Shown one piece after another: positions 8,256 through 14,976 of a DNA stretch of 14,976 bases; position 1 is the first letter of the stretch; every line of letters starts with the position of its first letter. The translations under genes were made by a program, and so were the position numbers. The stretch lies in the NCBI GenBank assembly GCA_023431045.1, contig JAEYXZ010000085.1:1-14976 (forward strand). The letters run 5' to 3'. The notes below the pieces were generated by a model that worked only from the letters and a program-made list of their open reading frames with translations, was not told where the DNA came from and searched no databases. This DNA comes from Bacillota bacterium. Lineage in GTDB: Bacteria > Bacillota_I > Bacilli_A > Acholeplasmatales > Acholeplasmataceae.

Positions 8256-8836
8256 TAAAAAGATTTATGTGGATGGACATCTTAGTGCTTACGATCCTTG
8301 CCATCATCGTTGATGTGGTTGCTTACCTTATTACTGGATGGGTTGCACAAGAGACTTTAGAAGAAGGATTAATGGAATCTGTCTTCATCGCACCAGGATT
8401 ATGCTTTGTCTTCCTACTTTATTGCCGATGGGGAAAATTTGGAATTGTACCAAATCTCGTAGTCATAATTACTCAACTTATTTTATACAATCAACAAATA
8501 TTTAGTCATTATAGTTATGTCTTCATCGTCATCTTTGGTTATCTCAGTTTTATCTTAAGTCTTCTTGTATTTTATTTCATTATTAAGAAGCACTTCGAAA
8601 ACTGGTTAACACTATCAACAAGTTTTATCGCGATTTATGCAGTGATGATCACTGTTGAGTGGTTTGTAAGTTTCATCTTAGGTGGTAGCTTAACTTGGGA
8701 TGCTAACTCATTAAGACACATCATCAACGTTGTTATATCCACCATCATTATTATTGTTATGGCAGCACAGAAAAAAATGTTTACAGATATGAAATCACAT
8801 TTAATCAAATTACACGAAAAAGAGGATTTTTCATGA
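8234..8836 (+). CDS. Small six-span membrane protein heading the ABC importer operon, function unknown
   Basis: Not recognised. It has 200 residues from the ATG at 8234, but that start has no ribosome binding site. A TTG at 8249 preceded by GGAGA (8236-8240, 8-base spacing) is a good alternative and gives 195 residues beginning TIKRFMWMD. About six hydrophobic segments are visible (residues ~14-35, 48-64, 71-86, 95-116, 124-150, 162-178 from the ATG), with a basic, histidine/lysine-rich C-terminus. It overlaps the first permease gene by the ATGA at 8833-8836, so the two are probably translationally coupled and co-transcribed. Being first in a pectin-linked sugar importer operon, it may assist uptake or the assembly of the transporter, as DUF624/YesL-type proteins are suspected to do in Bacillus pectin clusters. 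I see no clear similarity to that family. Confidence 0.75.
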   Translation: MENANLTIKRFMWMDILVLTILAIIVDVVAYLITGWVAQETLEEGLMESVFIAPGLCFVFLLYCRWGKFGIVPNLVVIITQLILYNQQIFSHYSYVFIVIFGYLSFILSLLVFYFIIKKHFENWLTLSTSFIAIYAVMITVEWFVSFILGGSLTWDANSLRHIINVVISTIIIIVMAAQKKMFTDMKSHLIKLHEKEDFS

Positions 8837-9927
8837 ATCAAGCACAAAGAGAAGTTATCAATTATACCGAACTCGAAGAACTTCGTGGAGAACAGATTGC
8901 CTTAGAACTCGAGCGAACAAAACTCCAAAGAATTTGGGTCGCCCTTAAAAAACAATGGCCAATTTTTGTCATGTTAATTCCTGTTTTAGTGTTTTTCTTA
9001 TTATTCCGTTATCGTCCAATCTTGGAATTGACGGTTGCATTTAAACGTAATGAACCAGTCATAACCGATACTTTCCAAGAAAGTTGGTATGGCTTTCATG
9101 CTCTGAAAATGATCATGTTTGGTAATGGGAATCCAACCATTTCAACCGAATTCTGGCGTGCGTTTAGAAATACGTTCACCTTAAGTATGTATGGACTCCT
9201 ATTTGGATTCCCAATGCCAATCATTTTAGCTTTACTATTCTCGGAAATTAAATCCGATGGGTATCGTAGCATTACTCAAATTATTACTTACTTACCTAAA
9301 TTCATCTCAACGGTTGTTATTACCTCAATCTTATTCTTAATGCTTAAGCCAGGTGAAACTTCCAATGGTCAAATCATCACACATCCAGGGATATTAACAC
9401 AGCTGATGCAGATGATGGGACTAGAAATGGTTAAAGAGGGGTATCAATCGATGCCTCAGTACTTCAGAAGTATATATATTATTAGTGATATATGGGAAGG
9501 TGCTGGATATGGATCGATTGTGTATTTTGCAGCAATCATGGCTATCTCACCAACCAATTATGAAGCAGCCAAAATTGACGGTGCAAATAAACTCGCACAG
9601 ATTAGATATGTTACACTACCTGGAATGGCACCAACATTAACAATTATGTTGATACTTCGAATCGGTGCAATTCTGACGGTGGGTTACGAAAAAATTTATC
9701 TTTTGACACTTGACCAAGGAAATAATGTTCTAGAAGATGCGGAAGTTCTATCAACATTCGTCATCCGAATGACAGCAAGTTTTGGTGGTGGACAAACCAA
9801 TGTCGATAGTGCCTTACAAGAAGCAGTTGCAACATCAGCGGATTTATTCAATTCGTTTATTGCGATGTTCCTTGTTTTAGGTGCAAACTTCATCAGTCGT
9901 CGCGTGTCTGATACATCATTGTTCTAA
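8833..9927 (+). CDS. Carbohydrate ABC transporter permease, LplB/YteP type
   Basis: First membrane subunit of a binding-protein-dependent sugar importer. The 364-residue protein starts with a charged, probably helical cytoplasmic segment (~1-38) followed by six hydrophobic spans. The EAA loop that docks on the ATPase is plain at ~243-262 (EAAKIDGANKLAQIRYVTLP), preceded by SDIWEGAGYGSIVYFAA, a pattern typical of the LplB/YteP branch used for pectin- and rhamnogalacturonan-derived oligosaccharides. The start overlaps the upstream stop (ATGA) with AGAGGA at 8821-8826. The next gene follows after 11 bases. Family assignment is strong; substrate is inferred from branch and from the nearby pectinesterase. 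Confidence 0.92.
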   Translation: MNQAQREVINYTELEELRGEQIALELERTKLQRIWVALKKQWPIFVMLIPVLVFFLLFRYRPILELTVAFKRNEPVITDTFQESWYGFHALKMIMFGNGNPTISTEFWRAFRNTFTLSMYGLLFGFPMPIILALLFSEIKSDGYRSITQIITYLPKFISTVVITSILFLMLKPGETSNGQIITHPGILTQLMQMMGLEMVKEGYQSMPQYFRSIYIISDIWEGAGYGSIVYFAAIMAISPTNYEAAKIDGANKLAQIRYVTLPGMAPTLTIMLILRIGAILTVGYEKIYLLTLDQGNNVLEDAEVLSTFVIRMTASFGGGQTNVDSALQEAVATSADLFNSFIAMFLVLGANFISRRVSDTSLF

Positions 9928-9938
9928 GGGAGAAGACT

Positions 9939-10808
9939 ATGAAGAGACTAGATATTTCAGAAATCATATTCAAAGTAATTGCATATACCTTAGTGACATT
10001 GATCGCGATATCGACTTTATATCCTTTAATTTATAGTATTTCCGCTGCATTAAGTGGAAAAGTAGCGATGGATAGTGGACAAGTCGTGTTATTCCCGGTT
10101 GACTTCAGCTGGAATGCGATTGCAGCATTCTTCTCTGATCCAGTGTTCTCAGCAGATTTATGGATCTCATATACGAATACATTGTTCTATACATTCTATG
10201 GAACTGCATTCTCAATGTTTGTGTCGATCTTTGCAGCCTATGCACTTAGTAAAAGCAATTTATTATTCAAACGTCAAATTTCATTCTTTATTGTCTTTAC
10301 AATGTGGTTCTCAGCCGGATTACTCCCAATGTATTTCAATTACCGTGAACTATTCGTAGATAATCGTTGGGGAATCATCTATGGATTTGGGGTCCAAGCA
10401 TTCAATATTATCTTATTAAGAAACTACTTTACTTCAATATCAAAAGAAATTGAAGAAGCAGCCATTGTTGATGGGGCAAATGAATTCCAATTATTATCAA
10501 GTATTTATCTTCCCATGTCAAAAAGTGCTTTAGCAACCGTCACGCTATTCTATGCTTTATCGCGTTGGAACGGTTACTTCTGGAATATGCGACTCGTGGA
10601 TGATGATTTAGAACATCCACTACAAGTCGTATTACAGCGGATCGTAGCAACCGCAGGAGATTCAGAGTATCAAGTTGATTATAATTTCTCTCTGCGCTCA
10701 CTTGCTTACGCTGCCATTGTGTTGTCTGTCATTCCAATCATCATTGTCTATCCTTACTTGCAAAAATACTTTGCTCGTGGAGTCAATGTTGGTGGGGTAA
10801 AAGAGTAA
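9939..10808 (+). CDS. Carbohydrate ABC transporter permease, LplC/YtcP type
   Basis: Second membrane subunit, 289 residues, pairing with the preceding permease. Six hydrophobic spans are visible, with the N-terminal ISTLYPLIYSISAALSG stretch characteristic of the LplC/YtcP branch. The EAA loop at ~171-190 reads EEAAIVDGANEFQLLSSIYL, and a LSRWNGYFWNMRLV segment follows. A GGGAGAAG ribosome binding site lies just before the ATG. It sits 11 bases after the first permease and 28 bases before the binding-protein gene, in the usual LplB-LplC-LplA like order of these importers. Confidence 0.92.
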   Translation: MKRLDISEIIFKVIAYTLVTLIAISTLYPLIYSISAALSGKVAMDSGQVVLFPVDFSWNAIAAFFSDPVFSADLWISYTNTLFYTFYGTAFSMFVSIFAAYALSKSNLLFKRQISFFIVFTMWFSAGLLPMYFNYRELFVDNRWGIIYGFGVQAFNIILLRNYFTSISKEIEEAAIVDGANEFQLLSSIYLPMSKSALATVTLFYALSRWNGYFWNMRLVDDDLEHPLQVVLQRIVATAGDSEYQVDYNFSLRSLAYAAIVLSVIPIIIVYPYLQKYFARGVNVGGVKE

Positions 10809-10836
10809 TAAAAATAGAAAAAAGGAGATATAAGTA

Positions 10837-12519
10837 ATGAAAAAAATACTTTCATTATTCATCGTACTACTGGGTGCACTTGCACTAGTAGCATGTGTTC
10901 CCGGACCAGGACCTAATCCAGATCCAGAAAAGGAAATGTTTGTTGTAACATTTGATTCTCATGGTGGTTCACCTGTCCAAAGTATTCAGGTTGAAGACGG
11001 TTCTAAAGCAACCGCACCTGCGAATCCAATTAAGGCAGATTCTGTGTTTGCAGGTTGGTTTAAAGAAGCAACCTATGTCAATCCATGGAATTTTGCAGTT
11101 GATACTGTAACAGAAGATATCACACTCCATGCTAAATGGGATGCTGCTCCTGTTGAAGAGTATGATCCAAATGATGGTGAAGAGTATGATGTTAACGTTG
11201 CAATTAACTACTCAACATCTGGTCAACTATATTCAATTAGTTACCAATTAAATTCACCTTATGAATCATCACTTAATAACCAAACTTATACTAAAGGGGA
11301 TTTACTACCAGTTTGGGAAAAGATTCAAGATCTTGCTAATGTTAGTTTCAATGACTTAGCTGTTCCATCAGACGCTAACACTGATGCTCAATATACTAGA
11401 TTACTTGCAAGTGGATTTGCTGGTGTTGATCTAGTTAATGGTACTGGTGCTAATATGGGTCCAGATGGTGTTGCTGGTTCATTTATTAACCTTTGGGATT
11501 ACATTGAAGATATGCCAAATCTAAAAGCATTCTTACTTGCTAACCCATCTGTAGCACAATCTATTCGTCAAGGTGATGGTGGTATTTACTTCACACCTTA
11601 CTTCGATGGCGTTAACGAACTTGAACATATGTTCTTAGCACGTATTGACTGGATTAAAGACGTTTTAGATGCTGCAAATACTGATGCATTTGATACGACT
11701 CCAATCACTTTAGGTGATGCATACGAAAAAGAAACTCCAAATGCTGCAACTTATTCAGTCGTTGTTGCAAATCCAGATAAGACAACTCGTACAGTTAATA
11801 AGAGTAGAACTCAAAATATCGTTGACATTATCCGTGCACTTGATACAGATAATGGAACAGCTGGTATTCAAACAACTGGTAAAGCTGTTGCTGACGCATT
11901 CCGTTCATACATCTCATCCACTTATGGTTCAGGCCATGGTTACGCTAAACTATCGGACATTTTTGCTGGTAGTGATGCTTCCTATGATTCCGATGAAATG
12001 GTTGGTTTAATGTATGTTATTAAAGCAAATCCAAATTATATCTTAAGACAAACTGCTGGTGCGGTTACATCAATCGAACTTTACTTCCCACGTGAAAAGA
12101 GTGGTGCTCGTGTTCGTCAAATGTTCCGTGGTCTAGAATTCTGGGGTCTACGTGGTGTTTCATCTCGTAACCAATGGTCATACATCGATGAAGATGGCGA
12201 AATGTATGATGTTCGTGGTGGTAAAGATGCCCCTGAATTTATCGATGCAGTTAACCAATTATCACACTTGGTTTCTGATGGTTTGATTCCTAACGTTCCT
12301 GGTTTCTCAACCACTAACCTTCGTCAAGAATTACTAACTGGTGCAACTGGACGTTTCGGATTCTTAACTTATGACTATAATGCATCATCAACGACAACTG
12401 GTCTAAACTACGCTCCAAATGGTGGACGTGGTAAAGATGCTGACTTTGAATTCCAAGCAATCTTACCACCAGTCAACAACTGGTTAGGTAAAGATACTGA
12501 AACAACTAATGATGACTAA
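10837..12519 (+). CDS. Solute-binding lipoprotein of the ABC importer, N-terminal 560 residues; frame cut by TAA
   Basis: Extracytoplasmic sugar-binding component. Strong ribosome binding site AGGAG 9 bases before the ATG. Residues 1-20 form a lipoprotein signal (MKKILSLFIV..ALVAC, lipid-modified Cys20), then a Pro/Gly-rich linker. Residues ~35-101 are a Listeria-Bacteroides repeat (FVVTFDSHGG ... FAGWFKEATY ... ITLHAKWD), which is not a normal part of binding proteins. From ~110 on comes a solute-binding domain of the LplA/YtcQ type (e.g. GDLLPVWEKIQDLANVSF). The frame stops at TAA 12517-12519 (codon 561), in the middle of the domain. The same frame continues without a break to 13227, so an intact version would have ~796 residues. 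Codon use in this gene (many GGT, GCT, ACT) is what one expects of a highly expressed gene. Cut here, the protein would lack part of its second lobe and probably would not bind sugar. Confidence 0.85.
   Translation: MKKILSLFIVLLGALALVACVPGPGPNPDPEKEMFVVTFDSHGGSPVQSIQVEDGSKATAPANPIKADSVFAGWFKEATYVNPWNFAVDTVTEDITLHAKWDAAPVEEYDPNDGEEYDVNVAINYSTSGQLYSISYQLNSPYESSLNNQTYTKGDLLPVWEKIQDLANVSFNDLAVPSDANTDAQYTRLLASGFAGVDLVNGTGANMGPDGVAGSFINLWDYIEDMPNLKAFLLANPSVAQSIRQGDGGIYFTPYFDGVNELEHMFLARIDWIKDVLDAANTDAFDTTPITLGDAYEKETPNAATYSVVVANPDKTTRTVNKSRTQNIVDIIRALDTDNGTAGIQTTGKAVADAFRSYISSTYGSGHGYAKLSDIFAGSDASYDSDEMVGLMYVIKANPNYILRQTAGAVTSIELYFPREKSGARVRQMFRGLEFWGLRGVSSRNQWSYIDEDGEMYDVRGGKDAPEFIDAVNQLSHLVSDGLIPNVPGFSTTNLRQELLTGATGRFGFLTYDYNASSTTTGLNYAPNGGRGKDADFEFQAILPPVNNWLGKDTETTNDD
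12517..12519 (+). other. In-frame TAA inside the solute-binding protein gene
   Basis: The context is N-D-D-stop-W-F-H-F-S-E-S-N in one frame. A single base change separates TAA from TAT/TAC (Tyr), CAA (Gln), AAA (Lys) or GAA (Glu). TAA ends most other genes in the window, so reassignment of the codon is not credible. Confidence 0.9.
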
Positions 12520-12633
12520 TGGTTCCATTTCTCAGAATCAAACCGTTCAGTTAAGAATGAAGCTTGGGGTATCCCTGCTCACGTTGCATCAGATCCTGAT
12601 AAATTACGTCGTATCTTATACATCGTTGATGAA

Positions 12634-13227
12634 ATGTATAACTACAGCGAAGAAGAATCAATTGGTAACGTTCATTTATACGGTCCAGTTGAATGGAGAT
12701 CAGGTGAAGTTCTAGATTATGCTGGTAGTGAAGTCTATCAATTACACACAACAAACGTATTAGGACCTACTGGTGAAATTGCAACTAAAGCTGCTGGTAA
12801 CCACATTAACTACTTAAGATTCTATCTTGGAGCAACCATGCCAATTGGACATATTCGTTCATTAGGTCTTGAATTCCAAACATTAAGTGGTGATGGTATT
12901 GCCGGTATCGAAAGAATTAATACCGCAGTTGCTGCTGGAACATTCAGAATTGCTGGATTATATCAATCTGAAAATCCATGGTATCGTTTAGTTCCAACCT
13001 TCTTACCATTTACAGCTGCTGATAATGCTGCTATCGCTGTAACGACATTTAGAACACATACTGGAGATAACAATCTACAAGCATTAATGGCTAATGGATT
13101 CTCTGGTCAAAATAACGTTATTTCTGCTGCTGCTTATCTACAACTCTTAGAAGATGAATTCTACGAAGAAGAACTAGGTTATCAAGATATTATCCAATCT
13201 GCATATCGACGTACACTTGGTGACTAA
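12634..13227 (+). CDS. C-terminal part of the same solute-binding protein (disrupted gene)
   Basis: Same frame as the preceding fragment. Coding sequence resumes directly after the TAA at 12520 (WFHFSESNRSVKNEAWGIPAHVASDPDKL...), and the ATG at 12634 is merely the first Met and lacks a ribosome binding site. The region before it includes the DPDKLRRILYIVDEMYN helix, which matches the place where LplA-like proteins have a KNPEAALRLLDY-type segment, so the two pieces together make one binding protein. Residues near the end (LGYQDIIQSAYRRTLGD) close the domain. No further stops or frameshifts occur, so any inactivation must be recent. Translated alone, this piece would have no signal peptide and no export route. 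Confidence 0.75.
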   Translation: MYNYSEEESIGNVHLYGPVEWRSGEVLDYAGSEVYQLHTTNVLGPTGEIATKAAGNHINYLRFYLGATMPIGHIRSLGLEFQTLSGDGIAGIERINTAVAAGTFRIAGLYQSENPWYRLVPTFLPFTAADNAAIAVTTFRTHTGDNNLQALMANGFSGQNNVISAAAYLQLLEDEFYEEELGYQDIIQSAYRRTLGD

Positions 13228-13250
13228 AAGTTTTATATAAAGTTTTATAA
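13227..13250. repeat. Two-copy 12-base tandem repeat after the binding-protein gene
   Basis: AAAGTTTTATAT (13227-13238) is followed at once by AAAGTTTTATAA (13239-13250), 11 of 12 identical. It begins at the last base of the stop codon and lies just before the stem-loop. No function is evident. Confidence 0.6.
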
Positions 13251-13256
13251 ATAAAG

Positions 13257-13293
13257 ATCTATCGGCAGGGATACTATCTCCCTGCCGATGGAT
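13257..13293 (+). terminator. Intercistronic stem-loop after the binding-protein gene
   Basis: ATCGGCAGGGA (13261-13271) pairs perfectly with TCCCTGCCGAT (13279-13289) around a 7-base loop, and the stem extends outward by a T-G wobble and three more pairs to 13257/13293. It is G+C-rich in an AT-rich setting. No T-run follows; the next bases are AATATTAATTAGG. It is therefore more likely an mRNA-stabilising or partial attenuation element than a full terminator, as is common after binding-protein genes that must be made in excess over the other transporter subunits. Confidence 0.65.
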
Positions 13294-13314
13294 AATATTA
13301 ATTAGGAAGAGACT

Positions 13315-14532
13315 ATGACACAATCTAATCAAAACAATCAAATAACCAACCCTTTTAAAAAATTCTTATCTAACAACTGGAAACTACTTTGTTTTATGTT
13401 GGTGGTATTGTTTTCTATTCTGGTTACTGTAAATGCTTTTGGTTTCTCAACGACATGGGCTTATGCGGATGTCTTAACACCAGAACCAATCAAAGATCTA
13501 GTCAAATATACACAAGCAGTCAATGACATTTTAGTGCTCTTTTCACTATGGATTATGTTATTAGTTGTTATCAATATTGGTTTAGGATCTCATAATAGAA
13601 AACGATATTACTGGACAAATTATTTGTTCTTATCACTTTTGATTGTTAGTGTCATCACATTAGGAATCTACATGATGTATCAAGCAAGTGCATTAAGACC
13701 TTGGTTTGAATACCTATTTGCAAACTATGATACTGAATGGAGAATCCGTTTATTTAGAAGTATTCATCGTATTGATCCACCTGAACTAGGGTACACATAC
13801 ATTTATCAAAGTTTAGCTGACACGAGTATTTACGGTATTTTATCGATTGTTTCAGGAGTCTTAACAGGAATTATCGTGCTCGTTTCAGGACTCGAACATC
13901 CTCAATTAGTTGCTCGTGAAAAGTATATTGAGAAACGACTTGAAATGATTGAAAAAGGTGAAATTCTCGTTAAAGATAAAGTTGTTAATATCGTGCCAAG
14001 TGTCGACTTTGAAATCAATGTTGAAAAGATTGATGAAAGTACCCAACAAGAAAAACATGAAATTCGTAAAGTTGAGCAGATGCGTTATCAAAACAATGGT
14101 TTAGGCTATCTTTTCATGATGGTCAGTTTGATTGCCTTCATCATCGCATTATTCTCATCAATTACCTTTAATAGTTATCTCTATCAAGAAACTAATGATT
14201 ATCCAAAAGTATTAACCGATGCTAATTTAGCGCTTGATATTGCTATTTCAATTATTGTCTTATTGGTTGGATTCTTATCCGCTGAAAAGATTAAATATTA
14301 CTCAAAACAATATCCATATGTGATTTTTGTTCTAGCGGTTATTAATGTTATTAGAATCTTTACGATTCCAATGTCATCCTTGAATAGTGGTAACATTACA
14401 ATCGAGTATTTCCTAACGGCCATTTTATTACCACAATTGATTTCTATTGGATTAATGATCGCTGCAGGAGTTATCTCACTCATTAAGAGCACCAAACTTC
14501 ATGACTATCTAAAGACTGTAGGTGACAAATAA
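13315..14532 (+). CDS. Eight-span membrane protein of unknown function in the ABC importer operon
   Basis: Not recognised. It has 405 residues, with AGGAAGA (13304-13310) 4 bases before the ATG. Eight hydrophobic segments are visible at about residues 23-41, 69-89, 102-121, 170-191, 264-283, 307-322, 335-350 and 366-390. A highly charged loop (~192-260: EKYIEKRLEMIEKGEIL ... STQQEKHEIRKVEQMR) separates the first four from the last four, and helix formation or a short coiled coil is likely there. A second soluble stretch (~122-169) precedes span 4. The stop overlaps the ATPase start (TAATG at 14530-14534), so it is firmly part of the operon. It has no EAA loop, so it is not a third permease. 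It could be an accessory or regulatory subunit of the importer, but that is only an inference from position. Confidence 0.8.
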   Translation: MTQSNQNNQITNPFKKFLSNNWKLLCFMLVVLFSILVTVNAFGFSTTWAYADVLTPEPIKDLVKYTQAVNDILVLFSLWIMLLVVINIGLGSHNRKRYYWTNYLFLSLLIVSVITLGIYMMYQASALRPWFEYLFANYDTEWRIRLFRSIHRIDPPELGYTYIYQSLADTSIYGILSIVSGVLTGIIVLVSGLEHPQLVAREKYIEKRLEMIEKGEILVKDKVVNIVPSVDFEINVEKIDESTQQEKHEIRKVEQMRYQNNGLGYLFMMVSLIAFIIALFSSITFNSYLYQETNDYPKVLTDANLALDIAISIIVLLVGFLSAEKIKYYSKQYPYVIFVLAVINVIRIFTIPMSSLNSGNITIEYFLTAILLPQLISIGLMIAAGVISLIKSTKLHDYLKTVGDK

Positions 14533-14976
14533 TGGCTACAATGAAGCTTAAAGACATTAATAAGATTTATCCTTCAGGTGTTCATGCAGTTTATGATTTT
14601 AATCTAGATATTAAAGATGGAGAATTTATCGTCTTTGTCGGCCCATCTGGATGTGGAAAATCAACCACACTCAGAATGATTGCGGGATTAGAAGAAATTA
14701 CCTCTGGAACATTAACACTTGATGATAAAGTCATCAATGATCTTGCACCAAAAGATCGCGATATCGCGATGGTTTTCCAAAACTATGCGCTTTATTCTCA
14801 TATGACGGTTTATCATAATATGGCATTTTCACTTGTCTTAAGACATGAAAAAGCTGATTTAATTCATGAAAGAGTCATGTGGGCAACGGATATTTTAGGG
14901 TTAACGCCCTACTTAAATCGTCGTCCACAACAATTATCTGGTGGACAACGCCAAAGAGTCGCAGTCGGCCGTGCAA
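14532..14976 (+). CDS. Sugar ABC transporter ATP-binding protein, MsmX/UgpC type, cut by window end
   Basis: First 148 residues of the ATPase that powers the importer; the frame is still open at the right edge. Walker A GPSGCGKST is at 37-45, the Q-loop VFQNYALYSHMTVYHNMAF around Gln83, and the signature LSGGQRQRVAVGRA at 135-148; Walker B lies beyond the window. The start ATGGCTACAATG overlaps the stop of the preceding gene, with AGGTGA (14520-14525) as ribosome binding site. The pattern K-D-x-N-K-x-Y-P-x-G near the start and the NYALYSHMTV motif are typical of the MsmX/MsmK/UgpC group, which serves oligosaccharide importers and has a C-terminal regulatory TOBE domain that would lie outside the window. 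In many Firmicutes this ATPase is encoded apart and shared; here it sits in the importer operon. Confidence 0.93.
   Translation, partial: MATMKLKDINKIYPSGVHAVYDFNLDIKDGEFIVFVGPSGCGKSTTLRMIAGLEEITSGTLTLDDKVINDLAPKDRDIAMVFQNYALYSHMTVYHNMAFSLVLRHEKADLIHERVMWATDILGLTPYLNRRPQQLSGGQRQRVAVGRA

Noticed and set aside
8197..8307. N-terminal extension of the pectinesterase frame (37 residues upstream of the chosen start).
   Set aside because: It would cover the promoter and overlap the divergent gene; a proper ribosome binding site stands before 8196 and the extension has no family similarity.
12509..12715. A 68-codon open frame crossing the TAA of the binding-protein gene in another frame, as a possible frameshift bypass.
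   Set aside because: Its translation shows no similarity to the binding protein, whereas the original frame continues sensibly straight after the TAA, so the lesion is a nonsense codon and not a frameshift.
1..14976. Use of the mycoplasma code (TGA = Trp), suggested by the AT-rich, Mollicute-like look.
   Set aside because: No long gene has an in-frame TGA, Trp is always TGG, and TGA serves as the stop in the ATGA overlap at 8833-8836.

Overview
The window is AT-rich (roughly one third G+C by eye) and has Gram-positive style signals: strong AGGAGG-type ribosome binding sites, TTGACA/TATAAT-type promoters and intrinsic terminators. TGA is used as a stop (ATGA overlap at 8833-8836) and tryptophan is TGG throughout, so the standard bacterial code applies. 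The overall look fits a low-G+C Firmicute or an Acholeplasma/Izemoplasma/Haloplasma-like lineage that uses the standard code. That placement is inference; no marker gene is present.

Left third (1-5362, + strand): the 3' part of a large RHS/YD-repeat surface or secreted protein. It enters from beyond the left edge and holds two carbohydrate-binding-like modules, a long YD-repeat stretch, the RHS core and a variable Gly/Ala-rich C-terminal tail. One base after it comes a small membrane protein gene, in the place of an immunity gene. The RHS frame is broken at a run of nine A (3994-4002). With eight A the whole protein reads through in one frame, so this is a frameshift, a slippage or phase-variation site, or a sequence error.

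Middle (5363-8196): a 365-base gap with a probable promoter, a MATE-family multidrug/cation antiporter (+), a bidirectional terminator, and a convergent pectinesterase gene (-) without a signal peptide.

Right half (8234-14976, + strand): a divergently transcribed operon for a carbohydrate ABC importer of the LplB/LplC (YteP/YtcP) type. The order is a small six-span membrane protein, two permeases, a solute-binding lipoprotein with an N-terminal Listeria-Bacteroides repeat, an unrecognised eight-span membrane protein, and an MsmX/UgpC-type ATPase cut by the right edge. The solute-binding gene carries an in-frame TAA at 12517-12519, with continuous same-frame coding sequence on both sides. A strong stem-loop separates it from the next gene.

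Taken together, the cytoplasmic pectinesterase next to this importer suggests uptake and intracellular demethylation of pectin-derived oligogalacturonides. Two separate single-site lesions in otherwise undecayed genes are the most striking feature. They could be real inactivation, recoding or phase switching, or base-level errors, and the sequence alone does not decide. No RNA genes, CRISPR arrays or insertion sequences were seen.
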